From: Pancytospora philotis
Lineage: Eukaryota > Microsporidia
NCBI GenBank assembly: GCA_023647555.1
Contig: JALRLY010000235.1
Span: forward strand, 1 to 35,818
Length of the DNA: 35,818 bases
Reading direction: 5' to 3'
A program made the translations under genes and the position numbers. Positions within the stretch are counted from its first letter, which is position 1. Every line of letters begins with the position of its first letter. Below, piece by piece: positions 8,492-16,614 of this stretch. The notes below the pieces were generated by a model. That model saw nothing but the letters and a program-made list of their open reading frames with translations, had not been told where the DNA came from and did no database searches.

Positions 8492-10291
8492 ATGGCAACG
8501 CCAGACAAAATGTCCGAGGCGGCACTTCAGGACGATCCCGCAGGGGACGCATCCGGCCACCCGGGGGCAGGATATGGTTGTGGTGACCTGCAGCACAGCC
8601 AAGATGCTTCAGATGAATCAGACAGGGCGGCTGGGGACGACGCAGCGGCCTCGGCCGTATACACCAGAAAGCCCAAAGAAGTAGGCGATGTCAAGCTGGT
8701 GCTCGCCGACGACACACAGGACAATTTCGACGACAAGCAGGAGCGGAAGATGCACAAGACGAGGCTGCACGCTCTGCAGCTGCAGAACAGGCTCAAGGAC
8801 GGTGATTCTGCCGCCGCGGAGCACGGCAGGATTCTGCTCGAGCAGGAGCTTGCAGATTTGAGGCGCGCATGGCCGGCGCTGTTCGGCGCGCGCCCGCAGC
8901 GGATATACGTGCACATGGACCTGGACTCCTTCTTTGCGTCCGTCGAGACGCTGCTGGACCCCGCGTGCCTCGACGTGCCCATGGCTGTGGGCTCCAAGAT
9001 GATGCTGGCGGCCGCGAACTACCCGGCGCGCGAGTACGGCGTCCGGGCGGGGATGCCGGGCTACCAGGCCAAGCGGCTGTGCCCCGACCTCTTGATACGC
9101 GCGGTGCACTTCGATACGTACAACGGCCACTCCGAGACCACCATGGGGATCCTCTCGGCTTACGATCCTGAGATCGAGATATACGGAATCGACGAGGCCT
9201 GCCTGATCTTCGACGAGCCCAAGCTCGAGAGCGCATATGCGTACTACAACGCGCGCTGTGCCGACCGCGGGCCCAGCAAGGCCGATGCGCTTGGCAGGGG
9301 CAACGGCCTGGGCAGCGTTGCGGAGTCGGATAACAAGACCAGACAGCGACTGGCCTACAGAGGCTTCGACGCGCAGAGCGTGGCCGAGCTGGTCGACAAA
9401 ATACGCGCGGACGTGCACGCCACCACCGGGCTGACGATCAGCGCGGGCATCAGCGTGTGCCGCGGCCTGGCCAAGCTCGCCTCCAACACCAACAAGCCGA
9501 ACGGGCAGTTCGCGATCGAGCACGACTTCGACCGGGCGCTGTTTCCGCTGCCCGTGGACAAGATCAACGGGATCGGCAAGGCGACCAAGGAGCTGCTCAG
9601 CAAGGCGTTCGGCATCAAGCTGGTCCGGGACCTCAGGGACGGGCTGGAGGTGCTGGCGCGCTCCTTCAAGGCGAAGACGTTCTCGCGGCTGGTGCGGCTG
9701 AGCTACGGCCTCTCGGGCTTCGACCAGGCGGACGATTGCGGCTTATACACCCGATCGGCGCTCTCGCACGGGATGTCGGTCACCATTTTCCCAACAAGGA
9801 GCACCGACACCCTGCTCTTCTATCTCCTGAAGCTTTCGGAGGTCGTTGTGCAGCGCTTTACCAGGAAGGGCAAGGCGGCGACGTGCCTGACGCTCACCAT
9901 CAAGTATTCGAGCTACGACAGCACCACCGTGCGGAAGAACAAACTCAAGCCGATGACCACCCAGCACGACGTGTTCGAAAACGCGCTGCTGCTTCTGAAT
10001 ATGAAGTGCGATAGGGACGCCTCCGGCAACTATGCTCTGGACGACGCGGTCCGTCTGCTGGGGCTGTCGGCCGGGGATCTGGCGCCGCTGGCCAGCCTGA
10101 ACCCGCTGGACGCCTATAAGAACAGGGATGTGCCCTTCAAGGTGCGGACATGCATCGTTTGCGGCGCGTCCTTCATCAACGAGACGCAGCAGGTTTTCGA
10201 GGCGCACGTGAACAACTGCCTGGACAGGCAGCAGCTCGCCGCCAAGGAGCCGAAGGACCACAGCATCATGCAGTACTTCAGGAAAAGCTGA
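8492..10291 (+). CDS. POLK: Y-family DNA polymerase kappa (DinB) with UBZ and PIP-like motif
   Basis: This is a translesion DNA polymerase that extends past damaged bases. Residues about 80-135 form the N-clasp typical of Pol kappa. The palm carries catalytic D143 (MDLDSFF), D234 and E235 (YGIDEA), with F148 at the steric-gate position. Thumb, helix-hairpin-helix (KINGIGKATKELL) and little-finger regions follow to about residue 500. A C2HC zinc knuckle, C554/C557/H572/C576, fits a UBZ4-type ubiquitin-binding finger. The last residues (HSIMQYFRKS) fit a non-canonical PCNA-interacting box lacking the leading glutamine. Together these suggest recruitment to ubiquitinated PCNA. At 599 aa it is shorter than human Pol kappa and has one UBZ instead of two. 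The first 75 residues are acidic and probably disordered. AATAAA occurs at 10306-10311. Confidence 0.93.
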   Translation: MATPDKMSEAALQDDPAGDASGHPGAGYGCGDLQHSQDASDESDRAAGDDAAASAVYTRKPKEVGDVKLVLADDTQDNFDDKQERKMHKTRLHALQLQNRLKDGDSAAAEHGRILLEQELADLRRAWPALFGARPQRIYVHMDLDSFFASVETLLDPACLDVPMAVGSKMMLAAANYPAREYGVRAGMPGYQAKRLCPDLLIRAVHFDTYNGHSETTMGILSAYDPEIEIYGIDEACLIFDEPKLESAYAYYNARCADRGPSKADALGRGNGLGSVAESDNKTRQRLAYRGFDAQSVAELVDKIRADVHATTGLTISAGISVCRGLAKLASNTNKPNGQFAIEHDFDRALFPLPVDKINGIGKATKELLSKAFGIKLVRDLRDGLEVLARSFKAKTFSRLVRLSYGLSGFDQADDCGLYTRSALSHGMSVTIFPTRSTDTLLFYLLKLSEVVVQRFTRKGKAATCLTLTIKYSSYDSTTVRKNKLKPMTTQHDVFENALLLLNMKCDRDASGNYALDDAVRLLGLSAGDLAPLASLNPLDAYKNRDVPFKVRTCIVCGASFINETQQVFEAHVNNCLDRQQLAAKEPKDHSIMQYFRKS

Positions 10292-10425
10292 TGCACATCT
10301 GAATGAATAAATAACAGTAGAAAGATCAGTTTGTAAACGTCTCCCAGCCACCACTGCAAGAACATAGCAGAAAACGCGACGAGATATAAGAGTCCGCCGC
10401 AGAACACCACGTATTGCCGATAAAT

Positions 10426-10866
10426 TTAATCAATGGAGTACGCCTGTGAAGCAACCTTCGGCCACGCGTCGGCAACCTCTCTGGGGATGGAGCCGGAGAT
10501 CTGGGTGCCCTTCAGCTCGCCCTTGTTGTCGATCAGGCAGCAGGCGTTGTCCTCGAAGCAGATGTTGACGCCGTCCTTGCGCTTCCAGATCTTCTTCTGG
10601 CGCACGAAGATGCAGAAGACAACCTTCTTCCTGAGCTCCGGCTTGCCCTTCTTGACGGAGCAGACCACAATGTCGCCCGGCGCGGCAGAGGGGACGCGGT
10701 TCAGACGCCCGTGGACGCCCCTGACACCGATAACCTTGACCTCCTTGGCGCCAGAGTTGTCGATCACCCTGAGGCGGGACTCGACTTGGACACCCTTGCT
10801 CATTTTGGTGCGCGGCTTGCGCGGGAGCGTTGCCTCCTTGTACTGTGTAGCTTTTTCTCCGGCCAT
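10426..10866 (-). CDS. RPL23: Ribosomal protein uL14 (RPL23)
   Basis: uL14 is a component of the 60S subunit at the intersubunit face near the sarcin-ricin loop, where it contacts SRP/translation factors and eIF6. The 146-aa product carries [13 protein letters not shown], the [11 protein letters not shown] block and [20 protein letters not shown], and ends near the usual family length of about 140 aa. The N-terminal extension (about residues 1-25) differs from yeast and is rich in Lys/Arg. An ATG at 10803 (MSKGVQVES) is a possible alternative start, but the one at 10866 has an AAATTTTT signal 22 bases upstream. It is convergent with POLK and separated from it by 134 bases. Confidence 0.93.
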   Translation of the reverse strand: MAGEKATQYKEATLPRKPRTKMSKGVQVESRLRVIDNSGAKEVKVIGVRGVHGRLNRVPSAAPGDIVVCSVKKGKPELRKKVVFCIFVRQKKIWKRKDGVNICFEDNACCLIDNKGELKGTQISGSIPREVADAWPKVASQAYSID

Positions 10867-11196
10867 TTACAGGGACGAAATACTGGTAAATTTTTCTTGC
10901 TGAAAATTTTTGCAGAGACTGCAGAACAGCACAATACGATACAGCAGGGTGGCAGTATTTTGTGGGATTAGGCATGGCTATTGCAGATGCCCCCGCACTT
11001 ACTATACAGTATCAAAAAGACGCGCATCGCATGCAGTATTTTTTGAGCGCCAGAGTTGTTGGCGGCGGCTTTCGGGAATCCAGAAACGCTAATCCTTCAT
11101 TCCTATTCGGTAGCACGTAGCAATTCGCCTGTAGCGGTGATCCAGCGCGAGATCGTACTGGAATTAATCTGCAAATACTAACTGTCCATTTAGAAT

Positions 11197-11213
11197 GTGG
11201 CAATGATTGCCAC
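11197..11213. other. Perfect hairpin GTGGCAA-TGA-TTGCCAC
   Basis: This is a 7-bp perfect stem with a 3-base loop in the 1.1-kb gap. Alone it could arise by chance, but it adds to the density of inverted repeats there. Confidence 0.35.
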
Positions 11214-11581
11214 CAAAGCCTTGCTGTCTAGGCGTAGAAGGCAGCCCTATGAATCGCTGCATGCTCCCCAGACTCCTCTGGCATCCTGTCTAGCTAGAGG
11301 GCCTAGATGAATGATTTCGCCTGGCATCTTTGGCTGGGTTTGCAGCGACCTGCTATTTTTAATTGCGCCACGACTCCTACTTTAAGTTCTGCGGAGCTGA
11401 TATGCCACTATCTCGTCGGTCTATTTCTAGATACAAGGCTCACGTTCTGCGGCGAGGACTCCGCCTCTAGAGTATACGCGCATCCTTATCTTGCCTGCCA
11501 TTTCCGCCTCCTTGCTTAGTGGCTACTCGTCCTGCCCATCGCACTCTAATGAAATTATACACGTGGTCAGAAATTCTCGAG

Positions 11582-11722
11582 TGCCGTGCTGGAGTTCAGA
11601 CTGCAGTGTCACTTGAGAAGAAATGCTGATGCTGTTGCTCTCTGGCAAAAGTATGCCAGCAGCTGCGTTGCAGCGGTGACCGTGAGCGCTTCCACGGATG
11701 GTCAAGTGCTGTGCAGCCGGCA
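11582..11722. ncRNA. Candidate structured RNA: nested helices enclosing three hairpins
   Basis: An outer helix pairs TGCCG (11582-11586) with CGGCA (11718-11722). It is followed by CTGCA (11601-11605) with TGCAG (11712-11716) and CACTTGA (11610-11616) with TCAAGTG (11702-11708). Inside are three consecutive hairpins: CTGGCA/TGCCAG (11642-11659), GCTGC/GCAGC (11662-11674) and CCGTG/CACGG (11680-11697). The result is a four-way-junction-like fold without an open reading frame. Strand is not determined. I checked by eye for U6, U2, RNase P and SRP signatures and found no convincing match. Each short stem is individually unremarkable; it is the nesting that is notable. Confidence 0.3.
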
Positions 11723-11951
11723 AATACACTAGTCAGCGGTCTTTGCGCGCGCTTACGTGTCTGATAAATGAATTTTTACTGTCATGATGAAAAAATCTAT
11801 TAGCTGGGGTAGTGCGGGGCCTGCGATCGCCCAGACTGCCTTCTGCTCATCCGCGTGCGTGCATCGTGTATTTTTGAACGAGAAGTGCGCGCCAGCGCAA
11901 CAGAATGGCATCCCACCGGCTGATTTAGCCGCTACCGCAACAGTAGCGCGT

Positions 11952-11962
11952 AAAATTTTGGC
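11952..11962 (+). promoter_or_regulatory. AAAATTTTGGC start signal of the ketoreductase-like gene
   Basis: This full-length signal ends 10 bases before the ATG at 11973 and decides against the frame's earlier start at 11784. Confidence 0.6.
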
Positions 11963-11972
11963 CGCTGCGCCG

Positions 11973-12884
11973 ATGCTTAGCCTCGGCGCGGCCGCTCAAA
12001 ACAGACAAATTTCTACCGCCGACATGCTGGTCGACATTCTCAAGGCGTTTCTGGTGTTTGTGCTCCTCAACATCAGCGCGGACGTAATCAGGAACATATA
12101 CTCGCGCGTCGAGAACGACAATGTCTGGGAGCGGCTGAAGGGGAAGTGGGTGCTCGTCATGAACGCCAGCACGCCGGTCGGCAGCAGCTTCTGCAGGCAC
12201 CTCGCCGCGCGCGGGCACTCGCTCGTGCTGACCGGCCCGAGCAGCGACGGGCTGCGCGCGCTGAAGGAGGCGCTCGAGCCCTTCCACGTGCAGGTCGTCG
12301 TCTACACCGTCAACTACTCCGTGTGCACCGACTACTCGTTCCTCGACAGGCACGACATCGGGCTGATCGTCAACAAGATCGGCTTCCAGGACGCGCGGCC
12401 GTCCTCCTTCATCGACAACGACGTCGACTGCTTCGTGGACCACAACATCCGCGGGCCGCTGGCGCTGCTCAAGCGCGTGCTCGAGCAGATGATCCGCAAG
12501 AACTTCGGGTTTGTGCTGAGCGTCGGGCTGCGCTACACGGAGAGCCCGCGGCCGCACTACTCGCTGGTGACCGCGGCGAAGGCCTTCTTCTGCACGTGGA
12601 CCGAGAGCATGTACTACGAGCTCAAGGACCACAGGATCAACATCGAATACATGGACACCGGCGGCGTCGCCCTCGACAGCAGCAAGATGACGCTGTTCGA
12701 GCCCAGCGCGGACGTGCTTGCCAACAACATCTTCGGCTCGTTCGGGAGCTCCTACTTCACTGTGCCGTACTGGCCGCACTTCATCGAGCACCTCGCGGTC
12801 CGGTACCTGCCCAAGTTCATTGTGGCCAGGTTCAGAAAGTCGAAGATGGGCAGATTCTCAGAGAAGATCGATGGGATGTACTAG
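11973..12884 (+). CDS. 3-ketoacyl-CoA reductase-like short-chain dehydrogenase, active site degenerate
   Basis: The 303-aa product resembles the ER 3-ketoacyl-CoA reductases (yeast Ifa38, animal HSD17B12) that act in very-long-chain fatty-acid elongation. A membrane segment lies at about 21-40, the SDR domain at about 57-235, and the family-typical tail around VPYWPHFIEHLAV. Key residues differ. The cofactor loop TGxxxGxG reads NASTPVG (64-70), the NNVG motif reads NKIG, and the YxxxK pair reads V199...K203. When the KAF block is aligned with Ifa38 (YSGSKAF), valine sits where the catalytic tyrosine belongs. A tyrosine lies three residues earlier (Y196). S183 is kept. The enzyme may be inactive, or Y196 may substitute. 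An alternative start is the ATG at 12024. Confidence 0.72.
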   Translation: MLSLGAAAQNRQISTADMLVDILKAFLVFVLLNISADVIRNIYSRVENDNVWERLKGKWVLVMNASTPVGSSFCRHLAARGHSLVLTGPSSDGLRALKEALEPFHVQVVVYTVNYSVCTDYSFLDRHDIGLIVNKIGFQDARPSSFIDNDVDCFVDHNIRGPLALLKRVLEQMIRKNFGFVLSVGLRYTESPRPHYSLVTAAKAFFCTWTESMYYELKDHRINIEYMDTGGVALDSSKMTLFEPSADVLANNIFGSFGSSYFTVPYWPHFIEHLAVRYLPKFIVARFRKSKMGRFSEKIDGMY

Positions 12885-13155
12885 ACTTTCTCCTCGGGCA
12901 ACTATCGTGACGTTATCCGGCCCGGCTCGATTGTTCCAACTCATTAAAAGCGTTTTTTGATTCTAATTCCTGGTCCGAACATTTCCACTTGCCCGTTCCG
13001 TTGCCCACCTGCAACTGCCTAGCCATAGATAATAAAAAGGCGCGGCTAATTCTCATACTCCTAGAGCAAGTTGAGCACTATATAGAGTGATAATAGTAAA
13101 TACAGACAGCAAAATATGCACAAACGAAAGTTAGAGTAAAATTTAGTGAGGCGCC

Positions 13156-14295
13156 CTACTTCTTGCCGCCCTTCGGAGCGTTGAATTTGAAGAACATGAT
13201 GTCGCCGTCCTTGACCACGTAGTCCTTTCCCTTGAGCATGTATTTGCCCGCGCTGCGCATCGCGGCCTCGCTCGGATGCTTCGTGAACTCCTCGTACTCC
13301 ATCACCTCGGCAGACATGAAGTACTTCTCAAAGTCGGTGTGTATGACACCGCCAGCGGCCGGCGCCTTGGCGCCGCGGCGGACCGTCCAGCTCTTGACCT
13401 CGTCCTTGCCGGCGGTGAAGAAGTTCATCAGGTTCAGCGAGTCGTAGCCCTTGGCGACGAGCTTGTCGATGAACTCGCGGCTGAACGGCTCGGAGAGGTC
13501 GCTGTGCGTGTGCACGCCGCTGAACGGAATTACATCGTCGCCGAACGCGTCAATCAGCGCCTTGAGGTGCTTGTTGCCCTTGCGCGCCTCGTAGTGCTTG
13601 GCCGCGATGTTGGCCAGGATCACGACCTTCTTGGTGGTCAGCAGATTCAGCCTGTTGATCACCGCGAGCTCGTCGACGTCGTAGCACTCCTCGTTGATCC
13701 ACTTGGTGAGCACGATCTCCTGCAGCCGCTTGACGGTCTGCACCGCCTTCTCGGCCTTCTTGTCGCCCGGCTTGGAGCGCACGTCCTTCGCGGCGCTGGT
13801 CAGCGCGCTCGCCAGGAAGTCCATGTCCTTGATCCGCAGCTCGTCCTTGATGATCTGCACGTCGCGCATGGGGTCGACCGAGTTCTCCACATGGCCGATC
13901 TCCTTGTCCTCGAAGCAGCGCACGACCAGGAAGATCCCGTCGACGTTTCTGATGTGCTCCAGGAACTTGTTCCCGAGGCCCTCGCCGGTCGACGCGCCCT
14001 TCACGAGCCCGGCGATGTCGGTGACGGTCAGGGACGCGTGCACGACGCGCTTCGGCTTGTACACGCCCTCGAGGAAGGCGAGGCGCGCGTCGTTGATCTG
14101 CACGTGGCCGATGGCCGGGTCGATCGTGCAGAACGGGTAGTTCTCGGCCGCGACCGCGCTGTTGGTCAGCCGGTTGAAGAGCGTCGACTTGCCGACGTTC
14201 GGTAGCCCGACGATGCCCATGCTCAGATTCACGGACTTGCTCGGCCGCTCGAACGGGAACTTCGCCAGCTCGGTTTCCTCAGGCTTTTTAGCCAT
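13156..14295 (-). CDS. OLA1: Obg-like ATPase OLA1 (Ola1/YchF family)
   Basis: This is a TRAFAC-class P-loop protein that prefers ATP over GTP and associates with ribosomes and stress responses. The 379-aa product matches the usual length near 390. It has the G1 loop GLPNVGKST (about residues 30-38), the PFCTIDPAIG switch, DIAGLVKGASTGEGLGN (G3) and a coiled-coil domain around 130-210. The G4 position has NIAAKHYEARK in place of the NKxD of GTPases, as expected for Ola1. A C-terminal TGS domain contains GAKAPAAGGVIHTDFEK and GDIMFFKFN. An AAAATTTT signal six bases ahead of the ATG at 14295 fixes the start. No anomaly is visible. Confidence 0.95.
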   Translation of the reverse strand: MAKKPEETELAKFPFERPSKSVNLSMGIVGLPNVGKSTLFNRLTNSAVAAENYPFCTIDPAIGHVQINDARLAFLEGVYKPKRVVHASLTVTDIAGLVKGASTGEGLGNKFLEHIRNVDGIFLVVRCFEDKEIGHVENSVDPMRDVQIIKDELRIKDMDFLASALTSAAKDVRSKPGDKKAEKAVQTVKRLQEIVLTKWINEECYDVDELAVINRLNLLTTKKVVILANIAAKHYEARKGNKHLKALIDAFGDDVIPFSGVHTHSDLSEPFSREFIDKLVAKGYDSLNLMNFFTAGKDEVKSWTVRRGAKAPAAGGVIHTDFEKYFMSAEVMEYEEFTKHPSEAAMRSAGKYMLKGKDYVVKDGDIMFFKFNAPKGGKK

Positions 14296-14300
14296 TGGGT

Positions 14301-14308
14301 AAAATTTT
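14301..14308 (-). promoter_or_regulatory. AAAATTTT start signal of OLA1
   Basis: This perfect 8-bp palindrome is followed on the minus strand by ACCCA and then the ATG at 14295. Confidence 0.6.
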
Positions 14309-14409
14309 CAAGTCCGCAGAAGAACTGGGCGGCGGAATTAAACGGGTCGAGTAAACAGTTTACTGGTGTGGAGCGGCGCGCCGGCGAAATTCGCACCGTA
14401 GACTGCGAG

Positions 14410-15183
14410 TTATTCCTGGATGGTGACTATGGGGCAGTCCCGCTTGTAGTACTGCGGGTCGGCCTTGAGATTCCTGATCGCATCGTCGAGAAGGACATCG
14501 CGGACCATGCTGCCGACGCACGAGAGCGACTGCGCGATGTTGACGATGTGGATGTGCAGCCGGAAGTAGCTCGGCCGGTAGTGGAAGAACAGACAGACGT
14601 CGCGCTCGCCGAGGCCGTAGCCCGCGCAGAGGGAGAGGATGTCGGCCCTGGCCCGCTCCAGCAGCGCAACGTCGTCCACGTCCCTGAGCGAGCGCAGCCG
14701 GTCCTCCTTGAATATCATCAGGAGATACAGCCGGTCGTTCGACTTCCTGTCCCACTTGTAGTCGTATATCACCAGGTACTCGCTGCTGTCGAACACGGTC
14801 TGCTCGTTCGCGACGCCCATTTCGGTGGAGCTGATCTCGCCGGGCCCGGAGCCCGCAAGCCGCACGATGTTGTCGAGCCAGCTCGTCGACAGGAAGTCGG
14901 CGCTCTTCAGATAGGCCTCGTACGTCTCGCTGACGCACACGCCGCGCGCGGTGTATTTTTTGACATGCTCGGCAGTGGCGGGGTAGATGAGGCGCGGCAC
15001 GACCTCGTAGCCGACCGATAGCCTGCCGTCGTCTGTGAAAGACGCGCGCTTGAGGTCCTCCTGCGTCACCGTCGGCGCCGGCACCGTGTAGATCGCGTGC
15101 TCGCCGCGGATGCGGCCGATGACTATCGTCACGCCGCTGCCAGTGATAATCTGCAGCGGCTGCAGCTCGCTGACGATGTCCAT
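14410..15183 (-). CDS. DCS1: Scavenger mRNA decapping enzyme DcpS (HIT family)
   Basis: DcpS hydrolyses the m7GpppN cap left after 3'-5' mRNA decay, releasing m7GMP. The 257-aa product has the N-terminal dimerisation region, the YDYKWD...LYLLMI core strand, SLRDVDDVALL, and the histidine-triad strand HYRPSYFRLHIHI (201-213). Relative to the canonical HxHxH, the first histidine is arginine (R208) while the catalytic middle histidine (H210) and the third (H212) remain. It is shorter than human DcpS (337 aa), mainly in the N-terminal domain. The start at 15183 is preceded by an AAATTT signal at 15197-15202. The stop lies 114 bases from the OLA1 start, and both genes run leftward. Confidence 0.9.
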   Translation of the reverse strand: MDIVSELQPLQIITGSGVTIVIGRIRGEHAIYTVPAPTVTQEDLKRASFTDDGRLSVGYEVVPRLIYPATAEHVKKYTARGVCVSETYEAYLKSADFLSTSWLDNIVRLAGSGPGEISSTEMGVANEQTVFDSSEYLVIYDYKWDRKSNDRLYLLMIFKEDRLRSLRDVDDVALLERARADILSLCAGYGLGERDVCLFFHYRPSYFRLHIHIVNIAQSLSCVGSMVRDVLLDDAIRNLKADPQYYKRDCPIVTIQE

Positions 15184-15468
15184 GGGATGGCCTGAGAAAT
15201 TTGTGAGGTGCCCGCAGACCGTGGTCGTAATTTGATAGTTTGTTGCTGCTGGGATTTTGCTTCAGCTGGCGGATTGGGGCAGTTGATCTGCTGCTCGAAC
15301 AATTAATTGAAGCCACCAGCGCCATTAATAAGCAGCTGAACGCAATCCCTCGGCACTCTGCCACGATAGCAACACTGCATGTTCAAATTATAATTTAATG
15401 GCCGGCACCGCGGCGGCCGGTCTGGGTATCACTGCTGCTGCGCCGCGCGTGCACGCGCTGCAGGTAAA

Positions 15469-16392
15469 CTACACCGAGTCTATGAGCAGAACGTCGCTTT
15501 CCCCGTGCTTGCTCTCTTCTATGAAGCTGAAGAACTTGAAGCCGGCTGGCCGCTGCTTCGCAAGCCCCTCGGCGAGCGTCTGGAGGATTTCGCCCTCGTA
15601 GAGGATGTCTATGAACAGCCACACGTTGATGACCTTCAGGTTCATTATGTGGTGCACAATCTTGATCGTGTTCGAAACGTCCTTGATGATGCTGATCGCC
15701 GGCGTCTGCATGTAGATGGTCGCGACGATGCCGCCGAGCTTGTAGAGCACGTTGAGCAGGTAGACGATCGCGAAGCGCCTGCTCCCATCGGCGGCGCGCG
15801 CGAGGGTCGCGTCGACGAAGAACTTCTCGCTCAGCTGGGAGCGCTGCAGCTCGCGCCGCAGCTGGCCGATCCGTGCGTAGACCAGCAGCCAGATGATCCC
15901 GAAGAAGGCGCCCTCGCTCGCGAGGAAGACCTCGATCGCGGTGGCCTGGAGCGCCAGCGTGCTCGTCAGCGACAGATGCCAGAATATGACCGGAAGCGAC
16001 CGCAGCGCCGTGTAGGTCACGATCGCAATCTGCACGCTGTCCGGCCTGATGCCCTCCTGCGGGTCCAGGCTCACGATGATGAAGACCGCGATGTTCAGGC
16101 ACAGGATGGAGATGCACCGGAGGATGTTCTGGTTGAGGTACTCGAGCACGATCGATATGCTCGTCGCCTCGATCTCGGCCTTCGTGTGGTTATTCGACAG
16201 GTACGTGGACTGCAGGATTATTATGGTGGATACGATGTGCATGACAATCGCAGCAGCCGTGACGTACTGCAGGATCATCTGGAAGGTAGTCCTTTTCGGC
16301 GGGTGCCGCAGCTTGCCGACCAGGGCAACGAAGCCGTTGCAGCTCACCCAGAACAGGCCCAGCGTAATGAGCGGCGAAATGGTCACCAGCAT
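15469..16392 (-). CDS. Multi-spanning membrane protein, function unknown
   Basis: The 307-aa product has six or seven hydrophobic segments (about residues 5-26, 38-61, 91-108, 122-147, 154-174, 207-227 and possibly 234-262). A soluble C-terminal tail of about 45 residues starts near EGEILQTLAEGLAKQ. A basic loop (RIGQLRRELQRSQ, about 175-187) follows segment five. I recognise no family motif. Seven segments would fit a serpentine receptor-like or fungal Tmem-type fold, but no GPCR signature (DRY, NPxxY) is visible. The frame is open to 16518, but I chose the ATG at 16392 because the first membrane segment follows directly. Unusually for this window, no AAATTTT signal stands before this start. 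Confidence 0.7.
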   Translation of the reverse strand: MLVTISPLITLGLFWVSCNGFVALVGKLRHPPKRTTFQMILQYVTAAAIVMHIVSTIIILQSTYLSNNHTKAEIEATSISIVLEYLNQNILRCISILCLNIAVFIIVSLDPQEGIRPDSVQIAIVTYTALRSLPVIFWHLSLTSTLALQATAIEVFLASEGAFFGIIWLLVYARIGQLRRELQRSQLSEKFFVDATLARAADGSRRFAIVYLLNVLYKLGGIVATIYMQTPAISIIKDVSNTIKIVHHIMNLKVINVWLFIDILYEGEILQTLAEGLAKQRPAGFKFFSFIEESKHGESDVLLIDSV

Positions 16393-16614
16393 CGCTCGTC
16401 CCTGGCGGCCCGTTTTATTGTGTTTTGAAACTGAAGCATGTGTCAGGCGATGCACAGGCTGTATTTTTAGGAGGACTATGCAATCATAGCCCAGCAGCAT
16501 GCAGTCGTAAAATGGCACTAAGTTATGGCCACATTTAAGTCAGTATAAAAAATAAACTCGTAGAAAAATGACAAGTCGGTATTTACTGTCTTATAAACAC
16601 ATCGCACGCACCGC

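Larger units (their letters stand above)
10867..11972. other. 1.1-kb gap with no recognised protein gene
   Basis: This is the longest gene-free stretch in the window. It starts with the AAATTTTT signal of uL14 (10888-10895) and a second, orphan AAAATTTTT at 10903-10911. A 48-codon frame (10974-11120) and a 70-codon frame (11307-11519) occur, but neither shows the G/C-ending codon bias of neighbouring genes and I recognise neither. There is a hairpin at 11197-11213 and a cluster of nested inverted repeats at 11582-11722. I see no tRNA or 5S rRNA. The upstream extension of the ketoreductase frame (11784-11972) is treated as leader. Confidence 0.45.

Noticed and set aside
10974..11120. 48-codon frame behind the orphan AAAATTTTT at 10903
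   Set aside because: It does not match any small ribosomal or secretory protein I know and its codons are not G/C-biased.
11307..11519. 70-codon frame in the 1.1-kb gap
   Set aside because: No start signal, A/T-ending codons unlike neighbours, and no recognisable family.
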